64,000 nucleotides of DNA. Origin: Leuctra nigra. Its lineage: Eukaryota; Arthropoda; Insecta; Plecoptera; Leuctridae. Both the position numbers and the translations under genes were made by a program. Every line of letters begins with the position of its first letter. Within the stretch, counting starts at the first letter, position 1. Positions 50,651 to 61,299 of the stretch are shown piece by piece. The stretch spans positions 4,588,001 through 4,652,000 of the forward strand of contig OW203771.1 in NCBI GenBank assembly GCA_934045905.1, given 5' to 3'. Under the pieces are notes generated by a model. It was not told where the DNA came from. It ran no database searches and was given only the letters and a program-made list of their open reading frames with translations.

Positions 50651-53445
50651 GCTCATCCTGATAAATACAGGGAAACTGTATCGCTCCGACATAACAAGCA
50701 AGTCACCGAACAAGAGAGTATAGATGCAGAATCAACAGAGAAATCAGAAACATCAAGTGACACAGATAAACTTCACTCTGAACTTGACAAATGGATACAA
50801 ATCTTCATAGAACCTTGCACTGCAGATCAATTCTCGACTCAAGTGAAGGAGTTTGCTGAGTATCTCGTCACAGCCATTGTACTTCTTCCAGGACCAAAAA
50901 ATCCAGCTACACGGTATTACAACGCCAGGAAAAAAGGTACATTTAAAAGTAATGACAGACAATATAAGGACTCGACTAATCCTGAACGTAAGTCAAAGCG
51001 TGAAAGAGAGAAACGTAAGGAGGATTACCTGTATCAAACAGCGCAGTATCTTTTCTATAACCAAAGGAGAAAAGCTGTGAATCTGATTATTAACAGCAAG
51101 AAGCCCCAATGTCGGATTGAAAGCGCTATCTTGGAAGAGGAATTTCGAGGAAAATTTTCGACACCAAATGAACACAAGAGAGAACATTACGCGAGTAAAT
51201 TGACGGACGTCGAGAGGGACGACATAAATAACTCGTTCTCACTAACAATGTCAACATCCATCATCGAACAAGCTGTTAAGTCTATCCGAATGGATACAGC
51301 TCCAGGACCAGATCAAGTTATCATGAGAATAGTCAAGTCGGAAAGAGTGGTCAAAATTCTCTCTTTGATTGGATCCACGATGTTGAGAACAGGCTGGGTT
51401 TCTGCAAGCTTTCAAGAGGCAAGGACAGTATTGATTCATAAATCAGGTGATCCCAGTATTCCATCTAACTGGCGACCCATCTCAATATGTTCAGTACTAC
51501 GCCGTGTCATTGAAAGGGCGCTGGACAAGATCGTGCGCAGTTACACGTCTTTCAACGAACATCAACGAGGTTTTACCACTTCTCCGGGATCCTATATAAA
51601 TGTGTCAATCGTCAATGCTCTATTACAAAGGGCTCGATCGAAGAAAGATAACTTAACTCTGGTTTTCTTAGACATTACAAAAGCCTTTGACAATATTGGG
51701 CATGATCATCTAGCCGCCACAATACGTTCATCGCCTCTACCCATCAAGATACAAGACATAATCATCAATCTACAAGAAGGAAACTCTTCTCAAGTCGAAG
51801 CAAACAACCAGAAAACTAAACGCATCCCATTGCATCGAGGGGTTATGCAAGGTGCACCTTTGTCGCCCACGCTTTATAATCTGGCGACGGATCACATCTT
51901 GGACGAATTGTCTGAACCGGAGGTATCATCGCAGTATGGTTACAGGTTAGTGGACGAGCTCGACTGCAAATCCATCATGGGCTTTGCAGATGATCTGGTT
52001 GTGGTTGCAAAAGACGAAGAATCAGCTCGAGTACTCACAAACACTATTCGTCAGCGATTAGCAGAGCTTGGCCTGGAACTGAACAACAAGAAATCAATTG
52101 CAATTAATATCAAAAAAGGAGCCTTAAATGAATCAATAATTTCTCTGGATGATCATAATTCAGTTAGAGCAATTGGTCACCATGAAACCATAAGATATTT
52201 AGGAATCACCTTCAATTAAGCAATAATTTTTGACAGGTTCAAACTAATAAATGACTTAAGATCCAAATTAGAAGAACTCACTACATCACCATTGTTGAAG
52301 CCTCACCAAAAGTTACAGATTCTCACGCAATACATATTTCCGACTCTTGTATATCCACTTCAAAACGCCCCAGTCTGCAACTTACCAATATCATTCCTAG
52401 ACGATTTAGATAAAATAATAAAAAGCACTATCAAGGAAATCGTTTCATTGCCATTTGACACTCCTGACTCCATGCTCTACACGTCACATAAGTATAAAGG
52501 GTTAAATGTGTTCAGGGCGCGATGGGAGGCATTTATCCAGAAAATAAACATATGTAACGTCCTCGAGAAGAGCAGAAACGCTTACGTCCTGGAAACAAGA
52601 AACTTCACGCAGGAGAGAGAGAGCTCTGTCTCGAAAAGCTCGGACTAATCACTCAATCAGACAACGCTATTGACGCTACGCCAAGTCCAGTCAAGCCCTC
52701 GATCATTCGTGACCGCCTTCGAGAAGAGGAGTACACCATATGGTGTGCTCTGTCACAGAAAGGTCGAGGAGCTGTGCTCTATAGCGAATATACACCGGCT
52801 AATTCATGGGTCTCAAGAATGAATGGACTGTCAAGCTCGGAATGGCGTGATGGTATCAAGATGACCGCCAATGTTGCGCCGGTGAGAGTCCTCCATGGAA
52901 GAAGTCAGAACGGGAACCGGTGTCGCCGTTTCGGCACCGAGATCGAAACCCTCCCTCACGTTCTTGGCTTCTGTAAACATGGAGAACTGCTGCGCAACAC
53001 ACGCCACCACTCCGTCCGAGCAGCCATCGCCGGCGAGCTCAGGAAGAAAGGTTGGGAGGTCGCAGAAGAGGTCCATGGTGTGGCTGTCGACGAGAGCAAT
53101 CGGCGCATCGACATCATTGCCATTGATCCAGTCTCTCGTCGCGGCTACATCATGGACCCGACCATCCGCTTCGAATCCCATGCCGGCCAAAGTGAAGAGG
53201 TCGACATGGAGAAGAAGGCTATCTACAATCCAACGATCTCTTACTTCCTGGACAAGTACAACGCCACTTCGTTAGAAGTAATAGGACTGCTCGTCGGCTC
53301 AAGAGGCACTATTACTCGTTTTTTTAAGGATTTTTGTAGTAAATTTAAGTTTAGTAAATCATTCATTTCTCACATTAGTATATTTATATTATATCTCAAG
53401 GGCTCCATTTCCATTTTACGTAATCATCTTTATAGTCCATATTAG
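50651..53445 (+). pseudogene. R2-clade non-LTR retrotransposon ORF, decayed
   Basis: The frame is open from 50651, but the true 5' end is missing. It encodes an N-terminal basic region, a reverse transcriptase (APGPDQV, WRPIS, LVFLDITKAFD, MQGAPLSPTLYN, catalytic FADDLV) and a C-terminal restriction-like endonuclease region with a zinc-finger-like motif (ETLPHVLGFC) and RRIDIIAIDPVSRRGYIMDP. Together these place it in the R2 group, which inserts by target-primed reverse transcription. It is broken by a TAA at 52217-52219 and by a frame change in a GA-repeat near 52611-52622. In the zinc motif the second cysteine of the usual CRxCG is Phe. The frames are 50651-52648 (frame 2) and about 52620-53445 (frame 1). 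It is not a functional element. Confidence 0.82.
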
Positions 53446-53710
53446 CTTTTTACTTCTAATAAATTATCATCATCATCATACTCATCATTTTCATCAACGT
53501 CATTGGCTTCATAATCTTTAGTAATTTCAAAGTTATTTGTATATTTACCAATTGTTTTATTGTATAGGGTTGTTTCATGTTATTTTCACTTCATGTTCAT
53601 AATTTTAAATGGTTATTCTTATTTGATATTATTGCTATACTGTGTCCAAGTGACAATCATTTTATAATGACAGTGTTTTATTATTATTAATAAAAGTTTT
53701 CTCTCTCTTT
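53446..53710 (+). mobile_element. 3' UTR and tail of the R2-clade element
   Basis: AT-rich UTR ending 'aataaaagttttctctctc'. Its blocks match the independent tail copy at 27345-27600, which supports the 3' boundary near 53710. Confidence 0.7.
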
Positions 53711-53766
53711 ACGGTATCATAGTCACATAAGTAGTATGTGAGACACCATAGTACACTATAAATAGA

Positions 53767-53930
53767 TTGACCTACTTAGTTTTTTACCGATTTTTTACCG
53801 ATTTTTTTATCGAATTTTTTTATCGATTTTTTTATCGATTTTTTTTTTTTTTTTATCATTTTTTTTTTATCGGTTTTTTATCAATTTTTTTTTTATCGTT
53901 TTTTTTATCGTTTTTTTTTATCATTGGTTT
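53767..53930. repeat. T-rich low-complexity tract (TTTTTTATCGAT-type units)
   Basis: Irregular tandem units of 'ttttttatcgatt' over about 160 bp, followed by a C-rich segment. Any open frame through it is Phe-rich and artefactual. Confidence 0.85.
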
Positions 53931-54319
53931 TGTTTTGGACCGCCTCCACCGGAAGCCGCCCCACCACCGCCGCTGGAAACCGTCATCACTCAAGGCTCCG
54001 CCCCTTTTTTATTTTCTGGCCGTGTCTCGAAGCCATGTCACTTGCGAATCTCATAATTAGAATCCAGCGACGCTAACCACTGCCCTAACGAGGCAATAGA
54101 GTAGAAGCGCTGTAATTAGTGTACAAGTCCTCTTGTTGACCTCAAAAGTGAAAGTAAGTTCGACTGTTCGACCGACCGAGTCTGTTTGATCGACCTCATC
54201 TGTCATTGTCGCTGCTTAGTACCAATGTACCGTTACACAAATGAGTTTATAAGTACCTTTGTGGTGGCTAATTATAGTGTACTATAAAATTTTGCTTACT
54301 GAAACTATGTTTCATTGTG

Positions 54320-55150
54320 TTAATGTACCTGCAAACACCATCTAGCGGCTAAATTGTGAACCTTCAACTCACTACTTCTGTCGCCACCTAGTTGCAAAAT
54401 GAGAAACTGTAGTGACAATGCCGACCATCTTGGAATGTATTTCTATTTTCGTGAAACATAACGGATAGCTTGATCTACTGTCTCAATTCATATTGACCAA
54501 TGCCAGCATGAAACAAATTCTAATGAGAATCAATGAAACTTGATGAAAACTTACTGAATTTTATTTTTTACATACTTTGGATTAATGAACTATTGATTGA
54601 ATAATTATTGATAGATTGATTAGTTAATGATTTTAAAACATGATTTTACATGAATGGAAAATCATTTGGTACGTCATTGGGTAACAAATAACCACGCGTG
54701 TTTCATTCCTGGTGTCTAAAATGTGAAACTATTATTTTTACGACAATAAAAGTGCCAAAGTACCTACAAACTCCACACTAAAGTGTAAAGCTACTCTACG
54801 TCCTTGTGACCAAAGTATCTGCAAACGCCATCTAGCGGCTGAAATGTGATCCTATAATCTAGTTCCTTTATGTGTTGTACCTTGTTGCAAATTGTGAAAC
54901 TAAAGTCATTGGCCGACTTGGATTCTATTATCAGAATAGAATGTGTTCTACTTTCTATTTTCAAAGTCATAGCATTCTTCTACATTCTATTTCTATTTTC
55001 AGGAAAGATAGCGGTAACTTGATCTACATTCTAATTTCATTCTGGTAGAAACAAATTCTATTTAGAATGAATCTTGTTGAGGAATGCAATGACTTATAGA
55101 ATTTATAAAATATCAGTCAAGCTCTTAAATAATCACAAGATTTAAAATCA
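54320..55150 (+). repeat. Diverged direct duplication, about 490-bp spacing
   Basis: Blocks at about 54330-54700 recur in the same order at about 54818-55190: '(c/g)ccatctagcggct', 'gttgcaaa.tgagaaact', 'ttctattttc', 'tagcttgatcta', 'gaaacaaattcta' and 'aacaaataaccac'. It adjoins the Polinton block. Whether it is part of the element's terminus is unknown. Confidence 0.55.
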
Positions 55151-55260
55151 TGGTTTTACACGGGAGATGATAGGGAAACAAATAACCACACGGAATTCAT
55201 TTAAAAACCATCATGGTGTATATAATTGTGGAATAAGACACATCCTGAATCCATACATGT

Positions 55261-55944
55261 TTAGTATTTCTGTTCATAGTTATTGTTAAACTCTTCAATT
55301 AAATAATCAGTACCCAGCTCTCTCAGGACTCTGATTTCGTATTCAGTACGCTTATGTACAAAATCACTTTGTAAACCGTTTACGTAACTGTTAACAAATA
55401 AATATTTATCTACATGTTTACTTTGTTTAACAAGAGTCTTTGCGATGGCAATTTGAACATGTTCGACCCAATTTGCAATGTTCTCATAAATGGATTCCCA
55501 ATGATCCATCATGAATGTTAGGAACGCTCGTTTCTTGAGTATTTCTTCACACGTCACTTTTCCACAATACACACCCATGCCAGGAATGCACTTTGATTCG
55601 ATGCACAAGATATTAGATCCATCGAACCTCCGCACACTGATGGTATAACCTGGTATTTGTTGGACGCCAGCCTCTTCAGGATTCATCGTGAAGACTCCAG
55701 GTGTCAAGTCAGCGATGGCCGAGACGAGATACTTCCACTGCAAAGTATCCAGGACAATTCCTGTTCCCGACGATGACATTAGCTTCATGTAGGGCTTGAA
55801 CTCGTTATTTGCATCGAGACCAGTCACAACCAACTTTGATTTAGATGAGTTGACGTAATTAAACGAACACAGTACACCCGAAACTTCTGTTGCAGTCGCC
55901 TTTTCGTTCGTATCCATAGGAATGCTCTTTTCTTCGCTACACAT
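55261..55944 (-). CDS. Polinton-associated protein of unknown function (227 aa)
   Basis: I do not recognise a domain. Mixed composition without signal peptide or membrane segment. A central part is rich in beta-type hydrophobics (SIADLTPG region, ISVRRFDGSNILCIESKC) and the C-terminal half looks helical (around residues 140-220). It is separated from the protease gene upstream by about 360 bp of AT-rich DNA, larger than other gaps in the block, so it may have its own promoter. It was assigned to the element because it shares strand, codon character and adjacency; a DNA-binding or accessory role is only a guess. Confidence 0.6.
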   Translation of the reverse strand: MCSEEKSIPMDTNEKATATEVSGVLCSFNYVNSSKSKLVVTGLDANNEFKPYMKLMSSSGTGIVLDTLQWKYLVSAIADLTPGVFTMNPEEAGVQQIPGYTISVRRFDGSNILCIESKCIPGMGVYCGKVTCEEILKKRAFLTFMMDHWESIYENIANWVEHVQIAIAKTLVKQSKHVDKYLFVNSYVNGLQSDFVHKRTEYEIRVLRELGTDYLIEEFNNNYEQKY

Positions 55945-56303
55945 GATGATGCAGTACTTGATGGCTCAAGATCTGTGTCACGACTGACCACTCTGTGCTC
56001 GTAGTGCTTGTGTTAACCGTAAATTTACTTTCTCTTTACGTCACAGTTCCTCTGTTTCATCAGGTTCAAAACATGTTTCAGCAGGTCCAAACTGTTTCAA
56101 GCTGGTCTGAATGTTTTCAAGTAACGGTTGTTTAAAAAATAGGATGGGTGTAGGTCAGGAACGTGTTGGTTGAAGAAATGAATTTCAAATGCGAAATTGA
56201 AGTAACAAACTATTTATTGTAATTATGAAAATACATCTTAATACCTGTAAAACAATAATTTTATATTGAACATAAATATAAAGTGATTTAACATACATTT
56301 ATC

Positions 56304-56843
56304 TTATGCTAGTACATAAGTGCGCAATGCACAGCAACACTGATTAACAGTACCGTCATTTACAGGATGTTTAATACAGTGACCAAATTTCTTAAAATAT
56401 TTATTTCTGGTTAGTCTATCATTTCTAAGTGGCGATCGTTCCACATACTTGGAAATAAAAAACGACATTGGAAACCCTCTTGCTCTTGTGGCTAAAAACA
56501 ATACACAATATTCTCCACACACTTCTGATTGAATACTTTGAAGAGTCACATCATTATAAGTCCATGAGGTACACTGTCGGTCAAGAAAATCAATGTGATG
56601 TTGAACAACTGGCTTCATTCCGTAGCTGCAGAAAAATTCACCGCGACCTCTTGAATCAATGTAAATGGCAATCCAATGTGATCCAGCAAGCCTCTGGACA
56701 TCTGTGTTTGAAACTAGGAGAGCTGGGAGTCCAACAGTTGATACAGGCAGGTTGTCGGCAGCAAATACACCCTTATAGTATGGTCTGCAGTGGATGTCGC
56801 TGATGAGTGCATGCTCGATGTCAGAGGTAAACATGATGTTCAA
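56304..56843 (-). CDS. PRO: Adenain-like cysteine protease (Polinton PRO)
   Basis: 179 residues. The C48/adenain pattern is visible: a catalytic His in GSHWIAIYID, the substrate-pocket Gln in TLQSIQSE and the nucleophile Cys in VCGEYC. The fold's third residue is normally an acid in a (F/Y)DSYG motif; here the motif reads FFCSYG, so the acid position is Cys. The family processes capsid precursors. The start codon overlaps the end of the upstream BIR-protein gene by 4 bp. If the acid is truly missing the enzyme may be weak or inactive; a sequencing difference cannot be excluded. Confidence 0.82.
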   Translation of the reverse strand: MNIMFTSDIEHALISDIHCRPYYKGVFAADNLPVSTVGLPALLVSNTDVQRLAGSHWIAIYIDSRGRGEFFCSYGMKPVVQHHIDFLDRQCTSWTYNDVTLQSIQSEVCGEYCVLFLATRARGFPMSFFISKYVERSPLRNDRLTRNKYFKKFGHCIKHPVNDGTVNQCCCALRTYVLA

Positions 56844-57607
56844 TCGACTTCGTCAAAGCCTTCGTTTTTGAATCCACAAAGACCGAATCCGCACACGTCA
56901 ATACCTCGCCGTTCTCTTGCTACGAATGAACACCTCGGACTCCACCTCACATGTTCGTCGCGTGGAATGTCACCTGCTACCCATTGATGCACGTCTATAT
57001 TGCAGAATGGACAATTGACCAAATCACTCTTCTGTGTGTAGTAATATCCCGCAGCTGCCAGGTCTTCGGGGGTCACGTGGATACTTTTAAAATTTTTGAA
57101 TGTTTTCAATCGTGCGGACGTCTTAGTGAGGTCGGTGATGTCAGAGTTCCCCTTCACCCAGCGTGCAAGTACAAAAACGTTTCGAATAGCACAGTGTCTG
57201 TTTGTACCTCCATGATTCATACATGTTGGAAGTGATGAAGGCGTTGCACAATGTGCAAGACTTTGAAGCTTACTACAACCCATAGACTCCAAGTCAATGA
57301 CATGTCGATGTATGATGCGCCTGATGAATTCGGCCTTTTCCTGACCTTTCACGAATAAAATCTTGTACCGACGAGTATGATCCATAATGATTGCGTTAAG
57401 AGCTTCGTACGGAACATCGCCGGACTTTGGGTTTAACCCATGATAATTTTCGGTAAGCCACACGTTTGTTTTATCCGCTTTGAAATTTACAGGAGATGTA
57501 AATAACCAATCATTGTACTTGAGTGATTTGTTATCGATAATGGCCAACTCCTTCACATACAAACAACCGTCAACCATGAACGCTTGAAAATCAATCGTGG
57601 CACTCAT
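56840..57607 (-). CDS. Polinton protein with a C-terminal BIR domain
   Basis: 255 residues. Residues about 165-230 form a canonical baculoviral IAP repeat: RLKTFKNF, AAAGYYYT, the zinc ligands in CPFC, then 16 residues to His in DEHVRW, then six residues to Cys in SPRC. The N-terminal 160 residues (IDFQAFMVD, VKELAIID, FVKGQEKAEFI, VIDLESMGC) are a region I have seen as a stand-alone protein in transposon contexts but cannot name; an RNase H-like or nuclease fold is possible. BIR proteins bind caspases and block apoptosis; some dsDNA insect viruses carry IAPs. Here the inference is a host-survival function. Ends overlapping PRO by 4 bp. Confidence 0.8.
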   Translation of the reverse strand: MSATIDFQAFMVDGCLYVKELAIIDNKSLKYNDWLFTSPVNFKADKTNVWLTENYHGLNPKSGDVPYEALNAIIMDHTRRYKILFVKGQEKAEFIRRIIHRHVIDLESMGCSKLQSLAHCATPSSLPTCMNHGGTNRHCAIRNVFVLARWVKGNSDITDLTKTSARLKTFKNFKSIHVTPEDLAAAGYYYTQKSDLVNCPFCNIDVHQWVAGDIPRDEHVRWSPRCSFVARERRGIDVCGFGLCGFKNEGFDEVD

Positions 57608-57638
57608 GACGACTGTCAGATCGGAACTGACTTGAAAC

Positions 57639-58952
57639 TCAGTTGTTGTAGTCTATAATAACGTTTCTATTACTATCAATCTCCATCAGGCTGTCGTATT
57701 CAGCGTAAACAATACAGTCAACGGCCTCTGCGAGCGCTGCACTGAACCTCACATCCACTCTTATACTACCGCTGCGCTTAAGGCACCAATGGTCAGAATC
57801 GGCAGACAAATCTGGAGTCAAGTCAAAACACAGGAGACAAAATCCATTTGGGTACTCTTCCATAGTAATATCGTTTCCTTCGTTGTGATAGTGAATACCC
57901 GTTCCTGAAAAGAGGGAATGGTACTCTCTAACGTAACGTTTGCTTCCGAAATCGGGTGTAAATGGTTTTGAAGGAATTTGATGGCCGTCAATGTAGAGAC
58001 AGAAAAAGTTCATTCCAAAGTGTTGAAAGTTGAACGGATTACGAGTAAAGGAGCCATTGAACGCTGCATTAGTGACAAATCCAATTACAATACGTGTAGG
58101 AATTTGGCCCATAAACAAATTATCCAAAGTTTTGCTATGCAATCCAGCAGGTATGGTGACAACTCGAGTATCCACTCTCGTAAGTGGATATTTTGCATTT
58201 TTATTGGAACGCAGAACTTGATTTTGGGCAATTAGAACATCAGGATCAATTTTAACTTTACGAACGTACAGAGTTGCATCAGTAATATGCACTTTTAGGT
58301 TAGTATTGGCGCTCATCAACTGAAAAGCATCTTTACTACGAATGAATTTAACTTTCATATCAACTCCGTTTATTAGAAAACGTTCTTGATTGAACAAGTC
58401 GCAGTGTATGTTCCCAATCATATCAACAGTCCTACTACTAGCAGTAAGAGAAGCTCTTTTGGTAAAACCAGTGTTCAGAGCCAAGTCATCCATCTTTCCT
58501 GCGAGATCCTTGTACCAGAATCTGGTACCGACATGTGAACCCTTTGCATCAGCTGAATAATGTAAAAGAGTCTCAATGTATGCCCTGTAGGGATACATCT
58601 GTGTAGGAGGAGACAGCTGTTTGTCGTTTAGAGTAACGTCAACTTGACTCCAAGCTGAATGAAGCCAATTATTAACAGGACCTACAACAGTGTCAGCAGG
58701 GACATTAGTTCCATCAGCCATAGTGATTTGAGCCTCAATATGATAAAGCGTTTGGGCAGGATCAATGTATTCGTCTCCTCTACCAGGTACAACAAACTCA
58801 ACAGGTGCATTGTCGTTAAGGGCTGCCATGGGTTTGAATGGGATATAATCTCCACGTTCAATCATTGTCTGTGTAACTGGCAATCCAAAAATGTCCATTT
58901 CAGCTTTGATCGATTTACCTGATTTTTCATGAAGAAGAGACATTTTAGGCAA
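57639..58952 (-). CDS. MCP: Major capsid protein, double jelly-roll type
   Basis: 437 residues, similar to the widespread invertebrate proteins annotated as F54H12.2-like, which are Polinton major capsid proteins. Evidence includes the length, the beta-rich pattern and the conserved stretch near residues 100-135 (NNWLHSAWSQVDVTLND, then QMYPYRAYIETLL). It should form hexon-like capsomers. The stop lies 31 bp before the BIR gene start. The start overlaps the stop of the core-like gene by 8 bp. Confidence 0.82.
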   Translation of the reverse strand: MPKMSLLHEKSGKSIKAEMDIFGLPVTQTMIERGDYIPFKPMAALNDNAPVEFVVPGRGDEYIDPAQTLYHIEAQITMADGTNVPADTVVGPVNNWLHSAWSQVDVTLNDKQLSPPTQMYPYRAYIETLLHYSADAKGSHVGTRFWYKDLAGKMDDLALNTGFTKRASLTASSRTVDMIGNIHCDLFNQERFLINGVDMKVKFIRSKDAFQLMSANTNLKVHITDATLYVRKVKIDPDVLIAQNQVLRSNKNAKYPLTRVDTRVVTIPAGLHSKTLDNLFMGQIPTRIVIGFVTNAAFNGSFTRNPFNFQHFGMNFFCLYIDGHQIPSKPFTPDFGSKRYVREYHSLFSGTGIHYHNEGNDITMEEYPNGFCLLCFDLTPDLSADSDHWCLKRSGSIRVDVRFSAALAEAVDCIVYAEYDSLMEIDSNRNVIIDYNN

Positions 58953-59439
58953 ATATATCTTGGACTTTCAACTTCTTAATAGACACTTTCCTCTTTGTAA
59001 CCTTTCTCTTCTTCTGCCTCGGAGGTAATCTCCTCTTTATTGTTTCCCTAGATGTCTTGCCTCGTTTAGGTATGAAAGACGAATGAGTAATACGACGTAG
59101 CTTTCGTCCTTTTAACCCATTGCCTGTCATGGCACTTAATTTTATTGCGGCTTTACGCTTGAGGTTTCGTTCAGACTCACCAGCGCGTTCTCTTAAAGAC
59201 TGTCTAATAGATTTATTGTCTGAAATGTCGTTTAAAACATTAGCCCCTGATCTCAAAACCTCGTGACCAACAGCTCTTGCACCACTCTTGAACAAAGGCA
59301 ATGCTGCTCTGAATAGACCCTTGAAGAAACTTGATATTCCGTGTCCTCTCTGATAACGTGCTCCTCTAAATACATTAATTCCGCTTCCAGCCTGTTCCAG
59401 ATAATAACTGGTGTAGAAATTAGTGTCGTGTCCGTGCAT
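58945..59439 (-). CDS. Basic core-like/minor virion protein
   Basis: 164 residues, strongly basic, especially the C-terminal third (RRLPPRQKKRKVTKRKVS). The N-terminal part has the recurrent Polinton motif YQRGHGI-x-FFKGLFR followed by ALPLFKSGARAVGHEVL, an amphipathic helix. It resembles adenovirus core or pVI-like small proteins in character only; DNA condensation or membrane interaction is inferred. It starts where the minor capsid gene stops (shared base 59439). Confidence 0.7.
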   Translation of the reverse strand: MHGHDTNFYTSYYLEQAGSGINVFRGARYQRGHGISSFFKGLFRAALPLFKSGARAVGHEVLRSGANVLNDISDNKSIRQSLRERAGESERNLKRKAAIKLSAMTGNGLKGRKLRRITHSSFIPKRGKTSRETIKRRLPPRQKKRKVTKRKVSIKKLKVQDIFA

Positions 59440-60200
59440 TATGAACGCCGCTTAAAATGAAGCATCACTGAAGACGTACCTGTTTGGAATGGTATCGGAT
59501 CGCCTGTGCTGCCCCTTAAATCTATTTCCACTGTACTAAATTCACGTCTTAGTACTGGAACGTATTGCAGTGTTTGAAACGAAACAGTAACCTCGTCTCC
59601 AAAATCATTCTTTGAAATATTTGTATTAACCATCCTCAAAAGAGGGGACACAGTATCACCAACAATTTGAGGATCAATGATGTCGCAATAGACGAAAATA
59701 TGATGTGGGGACCCCCAACTCAAATTCATAGCAGAGCCTGCCATTGTATAAGAGGATGCATTGATCACAGGATCATAACCCATTTGTCTGGCCAGTTCAG
59801 GTGAAAACTTAACTGCCGATTGTTTCATATAAGCTTCACCTAGAGATAGATGAGCTCTTTTAGTGTTTGGATCAATTTTTATCTTGCCATACCCTACAGG
59901 GGATAAAGTCTCATTGACGGCCTTCAACAAATTGCTGTTGGTAGCATAAAAGCCCGGCTTTACATAGAGTAAATCAATTACGGCTACATTATCCGACATG
60001 TAGGAAATTTTAATTTCATTCTGACCCTCAACAACGTTAAAGAATGTTTGAGGGAAATGAAACTCTACGAGTGCAACAGACCACTGGCCGTGTAACTTGA
60101 CAGGTTCTCTATGCTGTGTTGTATAACGAGCAGTTGTATTGCCTGAATAAGTAGACATTGAAACGTTGCTGGGTAGCGTCATGTAAAACGAGTCATCCAT
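59439..60200 (-). CDS. mCP: Minor capsid (penton-like) protein
   Basis: 253 residues, beta-rich, with the conserved Polinton features near the N-terminus (QHREPVKLHGQWSVALVEF, then FPQTFFNV). The C-terminus contains FQTLQYVPV and EVEIDLR-type strands (here TVEIDLRGSTGDPIPF). Polinton minor capsid proteins are single jelly-rolls at capsid vertices. It overlaps the integrase C-terminus by 8 bp. Confidence 0.72.
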   Translation of the reverse strand: MDDSFYMTLPSNVSMSTYSGNTTARYTTQHREPVKLHGQWSVALVEFHFPQTFFNVVEGQNEIKISYMSDNVAVIDLLYVKPGFYATNSNLLKAVNETLSPVGYGKIKIDPNTKRAHLSLGEAYMKQSAVKFSPELARQMGYDPVINASSYTMAGSAMNLSWGSPHHIFVYCDIIDPQIVGDTVSPLLRMVNTNISKNDFGDEVTVSFQTLQYVPVLRREFSTVEIDLRGSTGDPIPFQTGTSSVMLHFKRRS

Positions 60201-61299
60201 GTTGTTTCAATTCTGATGCAGGGATCCAATCATTAAACTTGCTGCTATAACCTTTCCACTTGACGAGTAGTTTCTTTCTAGCACCCGAACCCTTTGTGTC
60301 CACAATATAATCTATTCTATACTCGGTCTTGTCATCAATAATAACTTTTTGTAACTCTTTCTCATAAAATGTTCCTTCAATCTCCTCATCTTCCAAATCT
60401 TTGATTCTATACACAACTTGTCTGTGTCTTAGAACATGTGTAACCACGAACACTTCTTCAGACCAGTTCTGAACATACCCTTTTTCAAACTGAAACTTCT
60501 CATTACTTATGCGTACACGATCACCAATTATCAGCCTAGGTTTAGATTTCTTTAGCGACAAATGTTTATCATATAGGTTGTGCCACACCTGGAGTACATT
60601 TTCATCCTTCACATCTACTGGAGCCATTCGAATTGATCTATGCACCGTATGATTGTATGATTTCAACAGTTGCGGTAGTACATCGACATAACGCTGAGTA
60701 CTTTTAGCTGTGAAGTAACGGTACATACGAGTCTTGAGTGTACGGTTAAACCTTTCTATTATGGAACTTTTGATGTCAGGGTTATTTGTGTGATAATATT
60801 TGACATTGTTATCTTTGAGAAACTTTTGAAATACTTTATTTATAAATTCACGGCCTTTATCTGTATTTAGGCTTACAGGTTTCCTTTTGCTTTTCTTAAA
60901 TATAAACTTGAATGCTTCAGTCACTGCATCACCCGTTTTACGTTTCAGTGGGACAGCCCACGCTACTTTACTAAACACATCAATCACTGTTAACAGATAA
61001 ATAAAACCGTCATTGTGTTGTTTCAGTGAATCCATGACATTTAAATCGGCCTGCCATAAATCGTCAATGTTGTCCACCAAATAGACATTGCGTTTAAACC
61101 GTTTCCTTAAATTTCTATGTAGGGTAAAGGCATTCTGTGTTTGCAAATACGTTTCAACTTCTGCTTTTGGAACAGTCTTGTTGGTTGCTTTCCATAAAGC
61201 ATCAACAGTTCTATAACCAGCTGGATGTTCAGGATCATGGTAGATGTTTGCAAGTAGTCTCTTGTTTCTTTGATTCATTCGAATGTGAATGCCTCCCAC
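60193..61299 (-). CDS. INT: Retroviral-type integrase with chromodomain (Polinton INT)
   Basis: 368 residues. The DDE core is visible: Asp in WQADLNVM (about residue 84), Asp in NTDKGREF (about 145) and Glu in SSIIERFNRTLK (about 181). A C-terminal chromodomain follows (YRIDYIVD, LLVKWKGYSSKFNDWIP; about residues 318-363), which may direct insertion to marked chromatin. The enzyme joins the linear element DNA to the host genome. It overlaps the end of the 250-residue gene by about 25 bp in another frame. Confidence 0.9.
   Translation of the reverse strand: MGGIHIRMNQRNKRLLANIYHDPEHPAGYRTVDALWKATNKTVPKAEVETYLQTQNAFTLHRNLRKRFKRNVYLVDNIDDLWQADLNVMDSLKQHNDGFIYLLTVIDVFSKVAWAVPLKRKTGDAVTEAFKFIFKKSKRKPVSLNTDKGREFINKVFQKFLKDNNVKYYHTNNPDIKSSIIERFNRTLKTRMYRYFTAKSTQRYVDVLPQLLKSYNHTVHRSIRMAPVDVKDENVLQVWHNLYDKHLSLKKSKPRLIIGDRVRISNEKFQFEKGYVQNWSEEVFVVTHVLRHRQVVYRIKDLEDEEIEGTFYEKELQKVIIDDKTEYRIDYIVDTKGSGARKKLLVKWKGYSSKFNDWIPASELKQHG

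Noticed and set aside
53767..54060. A Phe-rich open frame
   Set aside because: It is a by-product of the T-rich low-complexity tract.
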